Shown here: positions 54,102 through 62,719 of the stretch, piece by piece | Numbering within the stretch: the first letter of the stretch is position 1 | Layout of the letters: each line of letters opens with the position of its first letter | DNA from: a virus | IMG/VR virus record: IMGVR_UViG_3300043436_001797 | Coordinates: 1-64,000 of that record | Strand: one strand, 5' to 3' | Length of the DNA: 64,000 bases | The notes under the pieces: generated by a model | The model's input: the letters and a program-made list of their open reading frames with translations, nothing else | Database searches by the model: none | What the model was told of the DNA's origin: nothing | Position numbers and translations under genes: made by a program

Positions 54102-57100
54102 AAGTTTCTAAGACAGGTTATAAGAAAAACTCTAAGGATAAGAACGAACCATCATTGCTTATCCCCTCTAATAGAATTACTATGAAGGGTGTAGAGTTTC
54201 CCGTGTACGGAATAGATGATACAGGATACTCTCAAATGATGTATCCTGGTTTAGATTACTCGTTTCCAGGTAGTTATGTTTATGAACTTCCTATGGCAAA
54301 AGAAGGTGGATACATACTTCCGGGTAGATATAAAAATCCAGAAGGTAACTGGTTGAATAAATATCAGTCAGATAAAAAATCAGGTCAGGTAAAAAATTAC
54401 TGGACATGGAATCCTAAAGCTACTTCCGAAAGAGATAGTATTCAAAATATTGCCGGCAATATATTAAACTATGAAATTCTAAGAGGTGGTCCAGGGGGTA
54501 GCCCGCTCACTTACTACAGTGATCCTGAGTATATGAATACCTTGATGAATGATATATATCCGCAAGTTAAAAAAATGATGCCTAATGCTACTCCCGTAGA
54601 AATGGGGGAAGCTATGGATCTTATTTTTAATAGTGGTTGGGATAAGAGCAATAAAAAAATATTAGTAGATCCTAGAGCATATGCTATACAAGAATACTAT
54701 AGAGTACATGATAAATCCAAACTAGATAAAGAAGGAAACTGGGCAGGTAGAAAAGCTACCCCCGGTACATTTGATAGTGAGTATGCTAACACTGTTGGTA
54801 AACTTTCTGAAAATGAAAGAAGGATTATGATGAATAAAGGGAGAGACTGGTTTTATCAACATAGAGCTCCTAAAGGATCAACCTGGGATTTAAAAACGCA
54901 AGGTGCTTATCCAGACTATGGAGCTACCTGGTATGGAAGAATATGGAATACTAATGATTACGCTCCATTTAATCCGAATAATCCTAAATTTATTTATCCG
55001 TATAAAACAGGCGGTGAAAAATGGTTAGATAAGTATCAAGGTAAAACTAGCGCTAGTGAGGTAAGTTCTTTAAAAGAAGAATCATATAGAACACCTTGGT
55101 GGAATCCTGAAAATTCATCTGAATGGAATCCAGCATGGACATCAGATCCAATTAGACAGAATGCACAAGCAGAGTTTCCGGGTACATATGTATTACCTAC
55201 TGTAGAGATTACAGATGAAAAACCGCAAAGGTTTAAAGATCAAGAAACTGCTGCCGTAGTTAGACAAGTTCTTCCAGATAGAACTATCTTATCAGCATCA
55301 GATGATCCAGAGAAAACATATGAGGATTTTATAAATAGTTCTCGTAACTATCGCAATGCAAAATTAAATGATACTCTAATAGATATAACTGATAAACCAA
55401 TGGGATGGTTTACTTTTAATACAATCCCAGGAGAGAAATACACAGATATATTAGGAAATAACTATATAGAAGTAAATAGGGGTGGAACAGGTAAACCAGA
55501 AGACTATGCTAAAAACTGGAAAACCAGAATGCAGGATCCTAAAGATACTTTTAGAAATAGTGATTATGCTGAAGACGCTGGAAGTTATTACCATAGTAAA
55601 GATATTCCAGCATTCTATGGTATAGAAAATAATAAGTTTAAAGTTGGAAACCCTGGAGATTTTAAAGATGATACAGTAATTGTTCCAGTAAGAAATAGCA
55701 CAACTCCATATAGTAAAGTCGAAGTTGAAAAAGGACTGTTTAAAGATAATTTATATACATATGATAAAGACGGAAATAAAATATGGAACTTACGGAATAA
55801 ACAAAAGTTTTTAGTACATTCTCCGGTAACAAATAGAACAATCTTTATATCTAAGGACAGTTACGAAAATCAAAATTCCAAAGAAAGTTATGCCACAACA
55901 AAAAAATCACTAGATGATTTTTCAAAAAATAATCCAGATGCTTATATCATATCTCTAGATGAAGGTAGATTTCGTGCCTACATGAATTCACCAGAAGGTT
56001 TAGATGATGAAAGTTTTAAGACCTGGAATGCATTTTCTGGTACAGTACTACATAATTATTTAGAAGGACTCGGTAAGGAAGCAGTAGATCATGGTCCCGG
56101 TACATCGGGTTCTCCTTTATATTCTCCTGTAGGTGATGAAAGATATGGATATAATCTAGGTATTCTAAAACAAAAACATGGAGGATGGCTAGATAAATAT
56201 CAATCTAAGACTACATCTGGTTCTGTTTCTAAATCTGGTCCAAGAATTGAAAACTTACCGCTTCAGAAGGTTGATAACAAACTAGAAATAGCATACGATG
56301 GAAGCACGGTATACCTACGTAAAATAGGTGAAGATAAGTTTACTACACTTAGTCCAGAAAAGTCTAAAGCTTTTATTCAGAAGTATCAAGAGCATATACC
56401 ACCTAGTTATTCTAAGGTTGAAGAACAGAAGAAAAAGCAAGCAGCTTATAATGCAAAGGTAGCTGCTGAAAAGAAAGAGATGGATGAGCTTCTTAAGTAC
56501 ACTCCATTAAAACTTACTAAAGAAGAAAAGGATAGAGTTCTAAAAGAGTCTAAAGATGCGCGAGCTGAACTAGCTGAGAAGAGTTGGTTAGACACAGCAT
56601 GGGATGCTACTAAAAGTGCATATGAATCTTTACCAGATGTTTCAGATTTTACTAACGCGGTTAAAGGTGCATATGAGTCTTTGCCTGATGCAGAAAATGT
56701 AATTAAGTTGATGAATTTATCAAACGAGGCAACAAAACTAGCAGCAGCTTATGCTTGGAATTATAAGATACCTGAAAATGATATACCTGGTTTAAGAAGT
56801 TTCGGTGAGCTTTCACCAAAAGAAATATATCAAAGTTTTGAAAATAGATTTATAGAAAAAAACTTTGGTGAGGATACACCAACAGGTGAGTCAAATATTG
56901 AAGAGCTTAATCTGATGTCAGAAGAAGATGTAACTTCTGGAACTTCAGATATGGAACAGTTAAATAAAAGTAGAGCTAAGTACGGACCACAGCGATTACC
57001 CGCAAGAAGAGATTCTAGAGGTAATATGTTACCATCATATCAACCTATTGGTGGAAATGATTCACTAGCTAGATTTAGCTACACATTTAACAATGATATT

Positions 57101-60100
57101 CTAGGTGCTGATACTTTACCTCCTACTCACTTTGTTACACCTAAAGTAAAAGAACTTACAGGAAATCCATCTAGACCAAGAAAATGGGAGAACGCATTTG
57201 CTGTAGGTGATTTCTTGAGAGATGCTGATATAACTGAAAATCAGTTTTATCACCCAGATAAATATTATGTGGGTACTTCTCTTAGCGCACTTCGTAATAG
57301 TGACCTAGGTATAAAAAGCAATAAACTCATAAGCGCTAGTAATCAACTACTTAATGATCCTGAAAAATACTGGGCGGTGTATAAATGGGATCCTGAAAAT
57401 CCTGCAGCAGCATGGGTTAGGTATATGAAAACTAATGAGATTAAGTCTAAGAAAGATCAGTTAGAAAAACAAGGATGGCATCTTGATATGCCTGTATCAG
57501 GTCAACATAGATTTGATGATGTTGATTGGGAAGGCAAAGGTTCAGACACAGGTTATAAAGCAGATTCAGAATGGGTACCGCTTAAAAAAGGTGCTAAAAA
57601 CATAAAGAGTCAAAAAGACGTAAATCATACTTATATACCACAGGGAACTAAAAAAGGTCAAGATAAAACATCCTATAATTTATTCTCTGGTGGATCTATA
57701 ACTTTTGTATGGACTGATCCTGAGACTAATGAAAAACTTGCGTCAACAGTAGCCGGTTCAGTTTCTGACATGAAACAGTATGGTGAAAAACTTAAAAAAG
57801 ATTATGGATTAAAAGAAGGTGATCTTGATATCATATACCATGATACAGGATCCTACTCCGCTAAACCAGCAGCTAAAAATGGTACATTATACTACGATCA
57901 ATGGAAAGACTTTAACGCATATAACAAAGGCTATTCCGGCGCAGCACTGATAGTACCTACACAAAATTGGTTAGAGAACTGGACACCTAATAAAAAAGAA
58001 GGAGGACAATTAGATAAGTACCAATCTGAGAATACAGGTGCTATAAAAAAAGGATGGCATCAAAAAGTTTATAATGATCCTATTGCATTTGCAAAAGCTA
58101 ATAAAGCTTTTAACGATAGTCTTAATCTTAGCAAAAGAAGTTACGAGCTTCTTAAGGATATAGCTCCTAACAGCTCATATAAAAGTAATATTCCCTATGA
58201 AGATGTACATTGGACAGCTGATGGACCAGGTGGTTATTTTATAGATAATGTTGACTTTGGTAGGCAGTTTTTAGGTTTAAATTACTTAACCGATACTAAT
58301 TTTAGAATACCTGGTACAAAAGAGCAACTTATCTTAGAAGAAGCTTTTTCAAAAAGAATAAAACCAATAGGTTTTAATACAACTGACGTTCCAGTACCTA
58401 TTTATAAACTACCAACTGAAGAACCTGTGTATGAAGAACTTAAAAACTTACCTTATCTAGATGCAAAATTGGAGCGTCCTGATTTTAACTTAGATATAGG
58501 TAAACCACCGGTAAAGTCTCAGGGTATTAGAATTAGACCTATGATGACTGCTGATCAAGCTACTAGTACTGGTCAGTATCAATCCGGTAAGTATATGTGG
58601 GATCCAGAAACAAAATCCTGGAAAGTCAAAATGCTAAGTCCTGAAACTCAACAAGAAAACAGAAAAGAGGTTAGAATAGGGATTAAAAAAAATGGTGGAT
58701 GGCTAGATAAATACCAAGATGGTAAAGAAGTAAATAAACCTGTTAGCGCAACATGGTCGGATGAGTTTGGTACTTACATGCTTCCCGAAGTAACTGTAAA
58801 ACCATCCATTAGTCCTGAAGCAACTCGAGCAATACTGAATAGAGAAGCGGGTATGTCTATTTCGCCTGCTCCGTCTGCGGTTGATAGAAGAGTAGCACAA
58901 ACTCAGTACATGTTATCTAACCCACTTGATGCGCTTGGTCATTACTCTAGATATGGTTATGTTCCGCAAGGAAACCTGGGTAACTATGGTATGAGAGAAA
59001 AATCAAGTCCTGTTGGTCAATTACTAATGGACTTCAATCCATACAACTGGGCAAACGCTGCATACAGAGCTGCTATAAGAGGTGGGGATCCTGATACGTA
59101 TACAACAGTTCCTGGTGCTATTAATATGGGTGCAGATTTAGCTGAAGCACTTCCTGTTATTTCTGAACTAGGTCCTTTGCTTAAAGGTGCTAAATCTGCG
59201 ACAGGTGAAGCAGGTAAATATCTTACAGCAAAAACTCCTTTAAAGTATACATACAGATTAAATCCCGAGGCTAGAGGTAGTGTATTCAAACCCTGGGATA
59301 ACAGCATGGGATACCGTGTGGTTAATCAAGAAGGTTATGATGATGCCGTAAAAAGTTTTCTGGTAAGATCAAATCCAAAAGGAGATAATACATTATTTTC
59401 AAGACCTACAGGTTTTCCTTCTTTTGCTAAAGGAAAACCTAGCAAGAACTTTTTTAAGACGGATAATACACCTCATTATATAATGGAAACAGATATTCCA
59501 CTGTATGCAAGAGGGGAAGCAAATCCAGTTACAGGGATACCGATTAAAAGTAGTCATGGAGCAGCAAGACCTATTGATCCTATAACCGGTGAAACCCTAA
59601 CTTCATTTCCAATAGAGGATCTAAACGCTATATATAGCGCACAACCCCATTGGTTAAAAGGTTATCAGCGTGTTTGGCAATCACCTAAAAATATTCAAGA
59701 ATTAGGTAATTTAACATTAGGAAAAAACATTGCTACATCGGGAGCCTTTAATAGAGGTGTCTATGAGTTGCCAGATTATCCTGGATATTTGTTAAAATAT
59801 GAAGATACGGATTTAGTTAGAAATATGGCTTTGCGTGATATTGATGATCTAAATTTTGCCGATCTTCAAATGAATCTAAACTCTTCAAATGTAGGAAAAG
59901 TAATCAAACACTTTAAAAAACAAACTCATCCTATTGATCCAATGCTTGCAGGTAGAGATATGGAAGGATATCTGCTGCGCAGGATGCAAGGTAAACCACT
60001 AGCTACACTACAATTAGATAGATTAAAAGATATTCCAGAAAGTGCTTTTATTCAGTATGCAAAAGATTATGATAATTTAGTTCAACAGAAACTAGCAATG

Positions 60101-61033
60101 GATAATTACGGGCATAATGTACTTTATGATCCAGAAGATGAAGTGTTTAAATTTATAGATTTATCTCCGGAGGCTAACTCTAATATGAGTGATTTTTGGA
60201 GTGAACATGTGATTGATAATATAAACTCTAAAATGCCTAGAGAAAAACAACTAACAGGTATTAAAGGAGCTATTCTTAACCAAATAGATAATAATGTAAA
60301 CATTAATATTGAAAAAGCTATGAAGGATCTTCCTGAAGATGCTGATTTGGAATATGCTGACAAATTAAGAATTGGGATGGAGTTATTGGGTCAAGCTAAA
60401 AAGAATAGAGTAAAAAGAGAATTAGAAAAAGCAGGTTATAAAAAACTAGGTGGGTGGCTTGATAAATATCAAATAAAAGGTGAAGTAACTCCTCCTGCTA
60501 ATCTCCCTTGGATTAATGGTGCAAGCATACCTCAAAAGCAATCGGTAGAGCAACAAGTTAATGCTTGGTTAGGTGAACCAATGAAAAGAGCTGCAGAGGA
60601 AGCGGAGAGAAGAGCTGAACAAGGGGAAGATGCAGGTGACTCTTTTAGACACTCTAATGCAGGTAGATTAACTCGTGAAGAGCTAGAAAAAAAGTTTCCT
60701 GAACTTATGTTGTATACAGGTATTCCACAAGTTGCATCATTCTTAGGAGCTACAGCTTTAGGTATTGGTCATGAGGTAGTAGCACCTAATAGATCTCCGG
60801 ATTATTCTTGGTGGGATACAGCTAGAGAAGCAGGAGAAGACATTATCAACAATACCATAGGAGCAACGGGTTTATTTTCAGAAGAAGATCTTTATAACAT
60901 GTATCTGAACAACCAATTACCTGATGGATATGGTAAAGGAAATATGTACTTCAAACAGAAAAAAGGAGGAGAAATGTCCCCAAGTATGGGATATTTTAAC
61001 TATATTGGTGGATATAGGGGTATGTTGCCTTAA
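54098..61033 (+). CDS. Giant modular cargo protein with six GGWLDKYQ motifs
   Basis: A 2311-residue soluble protein divided by six copies of a motif close to GGWLDKYQ, with the Q at residues 90, 314, 702, 1309, 1540 and 2125. The modules between them have different folds. Residues about 105-300 look lysozyme-like (AMDLIFNSGWD, then ERRIMMNKGRDWF), weakly. Residues about 1735-1860 have a YRVV to SSHGA to EDLNAIY pattern that could be ADP-ribosyltransferase-like, very tentative. Residues 1881-2060 have protein-kinase-like key residues: SGAFNRGVY at 1881-1889, K1900, D2002xxxxN2007 and D2021LS. Residues about 2180-2255 carry SFRH (H2185), GHE (H2225, E2226) and D2248xxNN. It is probably packed in the virion and ejected. 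No signal peptide. Confidence 0.7.
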   Translation: MKVSKTGYKKNSKDKNEPSLLIPSNRITMKGVEFPVYGIDDTGYSQMMYPGLDYSFPGSYVYELPMAKEGGYILPGRYKNPEGNWLNKYQSDKKSGQVKNYWTWNPKATSERDSIQNIAGNILNYEILRGGPGGSPLTYYSDPEYMNTLMNDIYPQVKKMMPNATPVEMGEAMDLIFNSGWDKSNKKILVDPRAYAIQEYYRVHDKSKLDKEGNWAGRKATPGTFDSEYANTVGKLSENERRIMMNKGRDWFYQHRAPKGSTWDLKTQGAYPDYGATWYGRIWNTNDYAPFNPNNPKFIYPYKTGGEKWLDKYQGKTSASEVSSLKEESYRTPWWNPENSSEWNPAWTSDPIRQNAQAEFPGTYVLPTVEITDEKPQRFKDQETAAVVRQVLPDRTILSASDDPEKTYEDFINSSRNYRNAKLNDTLIDITDKPMGWFTFNTIPGEKYTDILGNNYIEVNRGGTGKPEDYAKNWKTRMQDPKDTFRNSDYAEDAGSYYHSKDIPAFYGIENNKFKVGNPGDFKDDTVIVPVRNSTTPYSKVEVEKGLFKDNLYTYDKDGNKIWNLRNKQKFLVHSPVTNRTIFISKDSYENQNSKESYATTKKSLDDFSKNNPDAYIISLDEGRFRAYMNSPEGLDDESFKTWNAFSGTVLHNYLEGLGKEAVDHGPGTSGSPLYSPVGDERYGYNLGILKQKHGGWLDKYQSKTTSGSVSKSGPRIENLPLQKVDNKLEIAYDGSTVYLRKIGEDKFTTLSPEKSKAFIQKYQEHIPPSYSKVEEQKKKQAAYNAKVAAEKKEMDELLKYTPLKLTKEEKDRVLKESKDARAELAEKSWLDTAWDATKSAYESLPDVSDFTNAVKGAYESLPDAENVIKLMNLSNEATKLAAAYAWNYKIPENDIPGLRSFGELSPKEIYQSFENRFIEKNFGEDTPTGESNIEELNLMSEEDVTSGTSDMEQLNKSRAKYGPQRLPARRDSRGNMLPSYQPIGGNDSLARFSYTFNNDILGADTLPPTHFVTPKVKELTGNPSRPRKWENAFAVGDFLRDADITENQFYHPDKYYVGTSLSALRNSDLGIKSNKLISASNQLLNDPEKYWAVYKWDPENPAAAWVRYMKTNEIKSKKDQLEKQGWHLDMPVSGQHRFDDVDWEGKGSDTGYKADSEWVPLKKGAKNIKSQKDVNHTYIPQGTKKGQDKTSYNLFSGGSITFVWTDPETNEKLASTVAGSVSDMKQYGEKLKKDYGLKEGDLDIIYHDTGSYSAKPAAKNGTLYYDQWKDFNAYNKGYSGAALIVPTQNWLENWTPNKKEGGQLDKYQSENTGAIKKGWHQKVYNDPIAFAKANKAFNDSLNLSKRSYELLKDIAPNSSYKSNIPYEDVHWTADGPGGYFIDNVDFGRQFLGLNYLTDTNFRIPGTKEQLILEEAFSKRIKPIGFNTTDVPVPIYKLPTEEPVYEELKNLPYLDAKLERPDFNLDIGKPPVKSQGIRIRPMMTADQATSTGQYQSGKYMWDPETKSWKVKMLSPETQQENRKEVRIGIKKNGGWLDKYQDGKEVNKPVSATWSDEFGTYMLPEVTVKPSISPEATRAILNREAGMSISPAPSAVDRRVAQTQYMLSNPLDALGHYSRYGYVPQGNLGNYGMREKSSPVGQLLMDFNPYNWANAAYRAAIRGGDPDTYTTVPGAINMGADLAEALPVISELGPLLKGAKSATGEAGKYLTAKTPLKYTYRLNPEARGSVFKPWDNSMGYRVVNQEGYDDAVKSFLVRSNPKGDNTLFSRPTGFPSFAKGKPSKNFFKTDNTPHYIMETDIPLYARGEANPVTGIPIKSSHGAARPIDPITGETLTSFPIEDLNAIYSAQPHWLKGYQRVWQSPKNIQELGNLTLGKNIATSGAFNRGVYELPDYPGYLLKYEDTDLVRNMALRDIDDLNFADLQMNLNSSNVGKVIKHFKKQTHPIDPMLAGRDMEGYLLRRMQGKPLATLQLDRLKDIPESAFIQYAKDYDNLVQQKLAMDNYGHNVLYDPEDEVFKFIDLSPEANSNMSDFWSEHVIDNINSKMPREKQLTGIKGAILNQIDNNVNINIEKAMKDLPEDADLEYADKLRIGMELLGQAKKNRVKRELEKAGYKKLGGWLDKYQIKGEVTPPANLPWINGASIPQKQSVEQQVNAWLGEPMKRAAEEAERRAEQGEDAGDSFRHSNAGRLTREELEKKFPELMLYTGIPQVASFLGATALGIGHEVVAPNRSPDYSWWDTAREAGEDIINNTIGATGLFSEEDLYNMYLNNQLPDGYGKGNMYFKQKKGGEMSPSMGYFNYIGGYRGMLP

Positions 61034-61037
61034 TGAT

Positions 61038-61045
61038 TATCTTTG
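61038..61045 (+). promoter_or_regulatory. Possible promoter, TATCTTTG box
   Basis: TATCTTTG matches TAnnTTTG, 19 nt before the ATG at 61065, in a 31-bp spacer. The short distance and single site make this less sure than the others. Confidence 0.4.
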
Positions 61046-61064
61046 ACTTACAAATAATTCTAGT

Positions 61065-62714
61065 ATGAAAAAAGAATTTTTAAAAATGGCTGGTGTAAAA
61101 ACAGAGCAAGAGTTCTATCGTAAGTATCCTAATGAAAAGGATTTCTTTGAAGCTCATCCAGATGCTTTGAAAAAACTAGCTCGTGGTGGTGAGGCATATC
61201 CACAAACTGCTACTATGGATAACTTCTTTAGTTACGGGGTACCAGTTCCACCTACTTACTATGCACATGGTGGTGCATTCCCTATGGCACAATCAGAGGA
61301 ACAGTTCTTCTCACCTTTCTATGGAAACGTACCTAACCCATACAACAAAGCTATGGGTGGAAGCTCTGAAGCGTATCCTCAGTCAATGTCTTTCCCATAT
61401 GGAAACACTGGCAGAAGCACACACTTTATGATGGAAGACGGTGGGGATATGCCAGAAGAACAAACTCTACCAAAGATGGGAGTCAATGGTAAACTCCTAG
61501 AGTTTGTAGGTACTGTTAAAAATACAGCTGCTAATAAACTAAACAGCAATCTTGCTAAATACGGTAAGGTAAAGAACCCAGAGCAGTATGAGTTTGAGAA
61601 AGCTAAATGGGGAGGTAATCTAAAAGAATATCAGACTAAGGAAACTGCAGGTGGTATTGACGATGTTGAATTGGTTGCTAAAAAAGGTCCAATTTTTGAA
61701 CCGCTGAATCTTCCTAAAGTTGATACTAATTCTGATGTGCCAGGAACCGCTAATTACTATGGAGAATATTCTCAAGGATATGGATCACCCTCTTTTACAA
61801 ATTGTTTTCCTGGAAATCCTAACTGCAATCAAGTATACGGTCAACTTCCTCCAGAATACTATAATGATATAGACTACCTGCGCGGTAGAAGAAGACCGTA
61901 TAGGGACTTTGATATCCGCGGTAAAGGTATGTTTGGTAAATATAGATCGACTGGTTGGTTGAAAGATGAGTATGGTTTAGAAGGACTGAGACAAATGGGG
62001 ATGACAGACATGCAGGAAAGTAATCCTAAATGGTGGCAGTTGTTAAAGCGTCCTACTAAAACATACATTTTTGACAGACAATATCAGCAACAGGGTCCTA
62101 ACGGGGAGTACAAATACAATCCAGTAAAAATTTACGATAAAGATGGAATGCCTGATCATAAAGCTCAAAACGCTTATGAGAATATGCTTAAACCAGGAAA
62201 TGAAAAGGATATGGGATTCTTTGCTAGGATGTTTCATAAATCAGGTAATGTAACTGGTCAAGGAAGAGATGTAATGCCAGGAACACCTTCAGATCCTAAT
62301 GCTGAGATGTCTCCTCAAATGACAAGTGCATTTGATTATAAAGGATATAATCCAAATTACTCTGAAGCAAGAAATCAGATTTTCCAAAATAAAAGACAAA
62401 AAATAGGAAAGCAGCTAGATAAACTTTATCAAAAAAGAGCCGATATGGAGGATATGGGTCTTACTATTTCTGATAAAGATGAGCGTAAAATGAAAAGACT
62501 AGGTAATAGATTTAACCGCAAAGGAACTGGTAAAGGAGTAAACTATAGTTTTGATACTTATGAAGAACCTACACCTGCTCCTGGATTTGCTTATGGTGGA
62601 TATACAACATATGCAAAAGGTGGCTCATACAACGCAGGAGATGTCGTAGATATGACTCCTGAAGAGTTGCAGAGATTTATTGAAATGGGCGGTCAAGTAG
62701 AATTCTTAGACTAA
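61065..62714 (+). CDS. Cargo-type protein with repeated xGG motifs
   Basis: A 549-residue protein. The N-terminal EFYRKYPNEKDFFEAHPDAL is a helical module, then GG sites follow at short spacing: LARGGEAYPQ, YAHGGAFPMA, KAMGGSSEAYPQ, EDGGDMP, and near the end FAYGGYTTYAKGGSYN and EMGGQVEF. KWGGNLKEYQ (Q190) is a variant of the KYQ motif of the giant protein. The middle is polar and Pro/Tyr rich, likely flexible. It probably belongs to the same ejected set. No enzyme domain is recognised. Confidence 0.65.
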   Translation: MKKEFLKMAGVKTEQEFYRKYPNEKDFFEAHPDALKKLARGGEAYPQTATMDNFFSYGVPVPPTYYAHGGAFPMAQSEEQFFSPFYGNVPNPYNKAMGGSSEAYPQSMSFPYGNTGRSTHFMMEDGGDMPEEQTLPKMGVNGKLLEFVGTVKNTAANKLNSNLAKYGKVKNPEQYEFEKAKWGGNLKEYQTKETAGGIDDVELVAKKGPIFEPLNLPKVDTNSDVPGTANYYGEYSQGYGSPSFTNCFPGNPNCNQVYGQLPPEYYNDIDYLRGRRRPYRDFDIRGKGMFGKYRSTGWLKDEYGLEGLRQMGMTDMQESNPKWWQLLKRPTKTYIFDRQYQQQGPNGEYKYNPVKIYDKDGMPDHKAQNAYENMLKPGNEKDMGFFARMFHKSGNVTGQGRDVMPGTPSDPNAEMSPQMTSAFDYKGYNPNYSEARNQIFQNKRQKIGKQLDKLYQKRADMEDMGLTISDKDERKMKRLGNRFNRKGTGKGVNYSFDTYEEPTPAPGFAYGGYTTYAKGGSYNAGDVVDMTPEELQRFIEMGGQVEFLD

Positions 62715-62719
62715 TTACA

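Noticed and set aside
54098-61033. Tape-measure protein
   Set aside because: Length alone suggests it, but the protein is not mainly helical, has no membrane spans and has distinct modules with enzyme-like residues.
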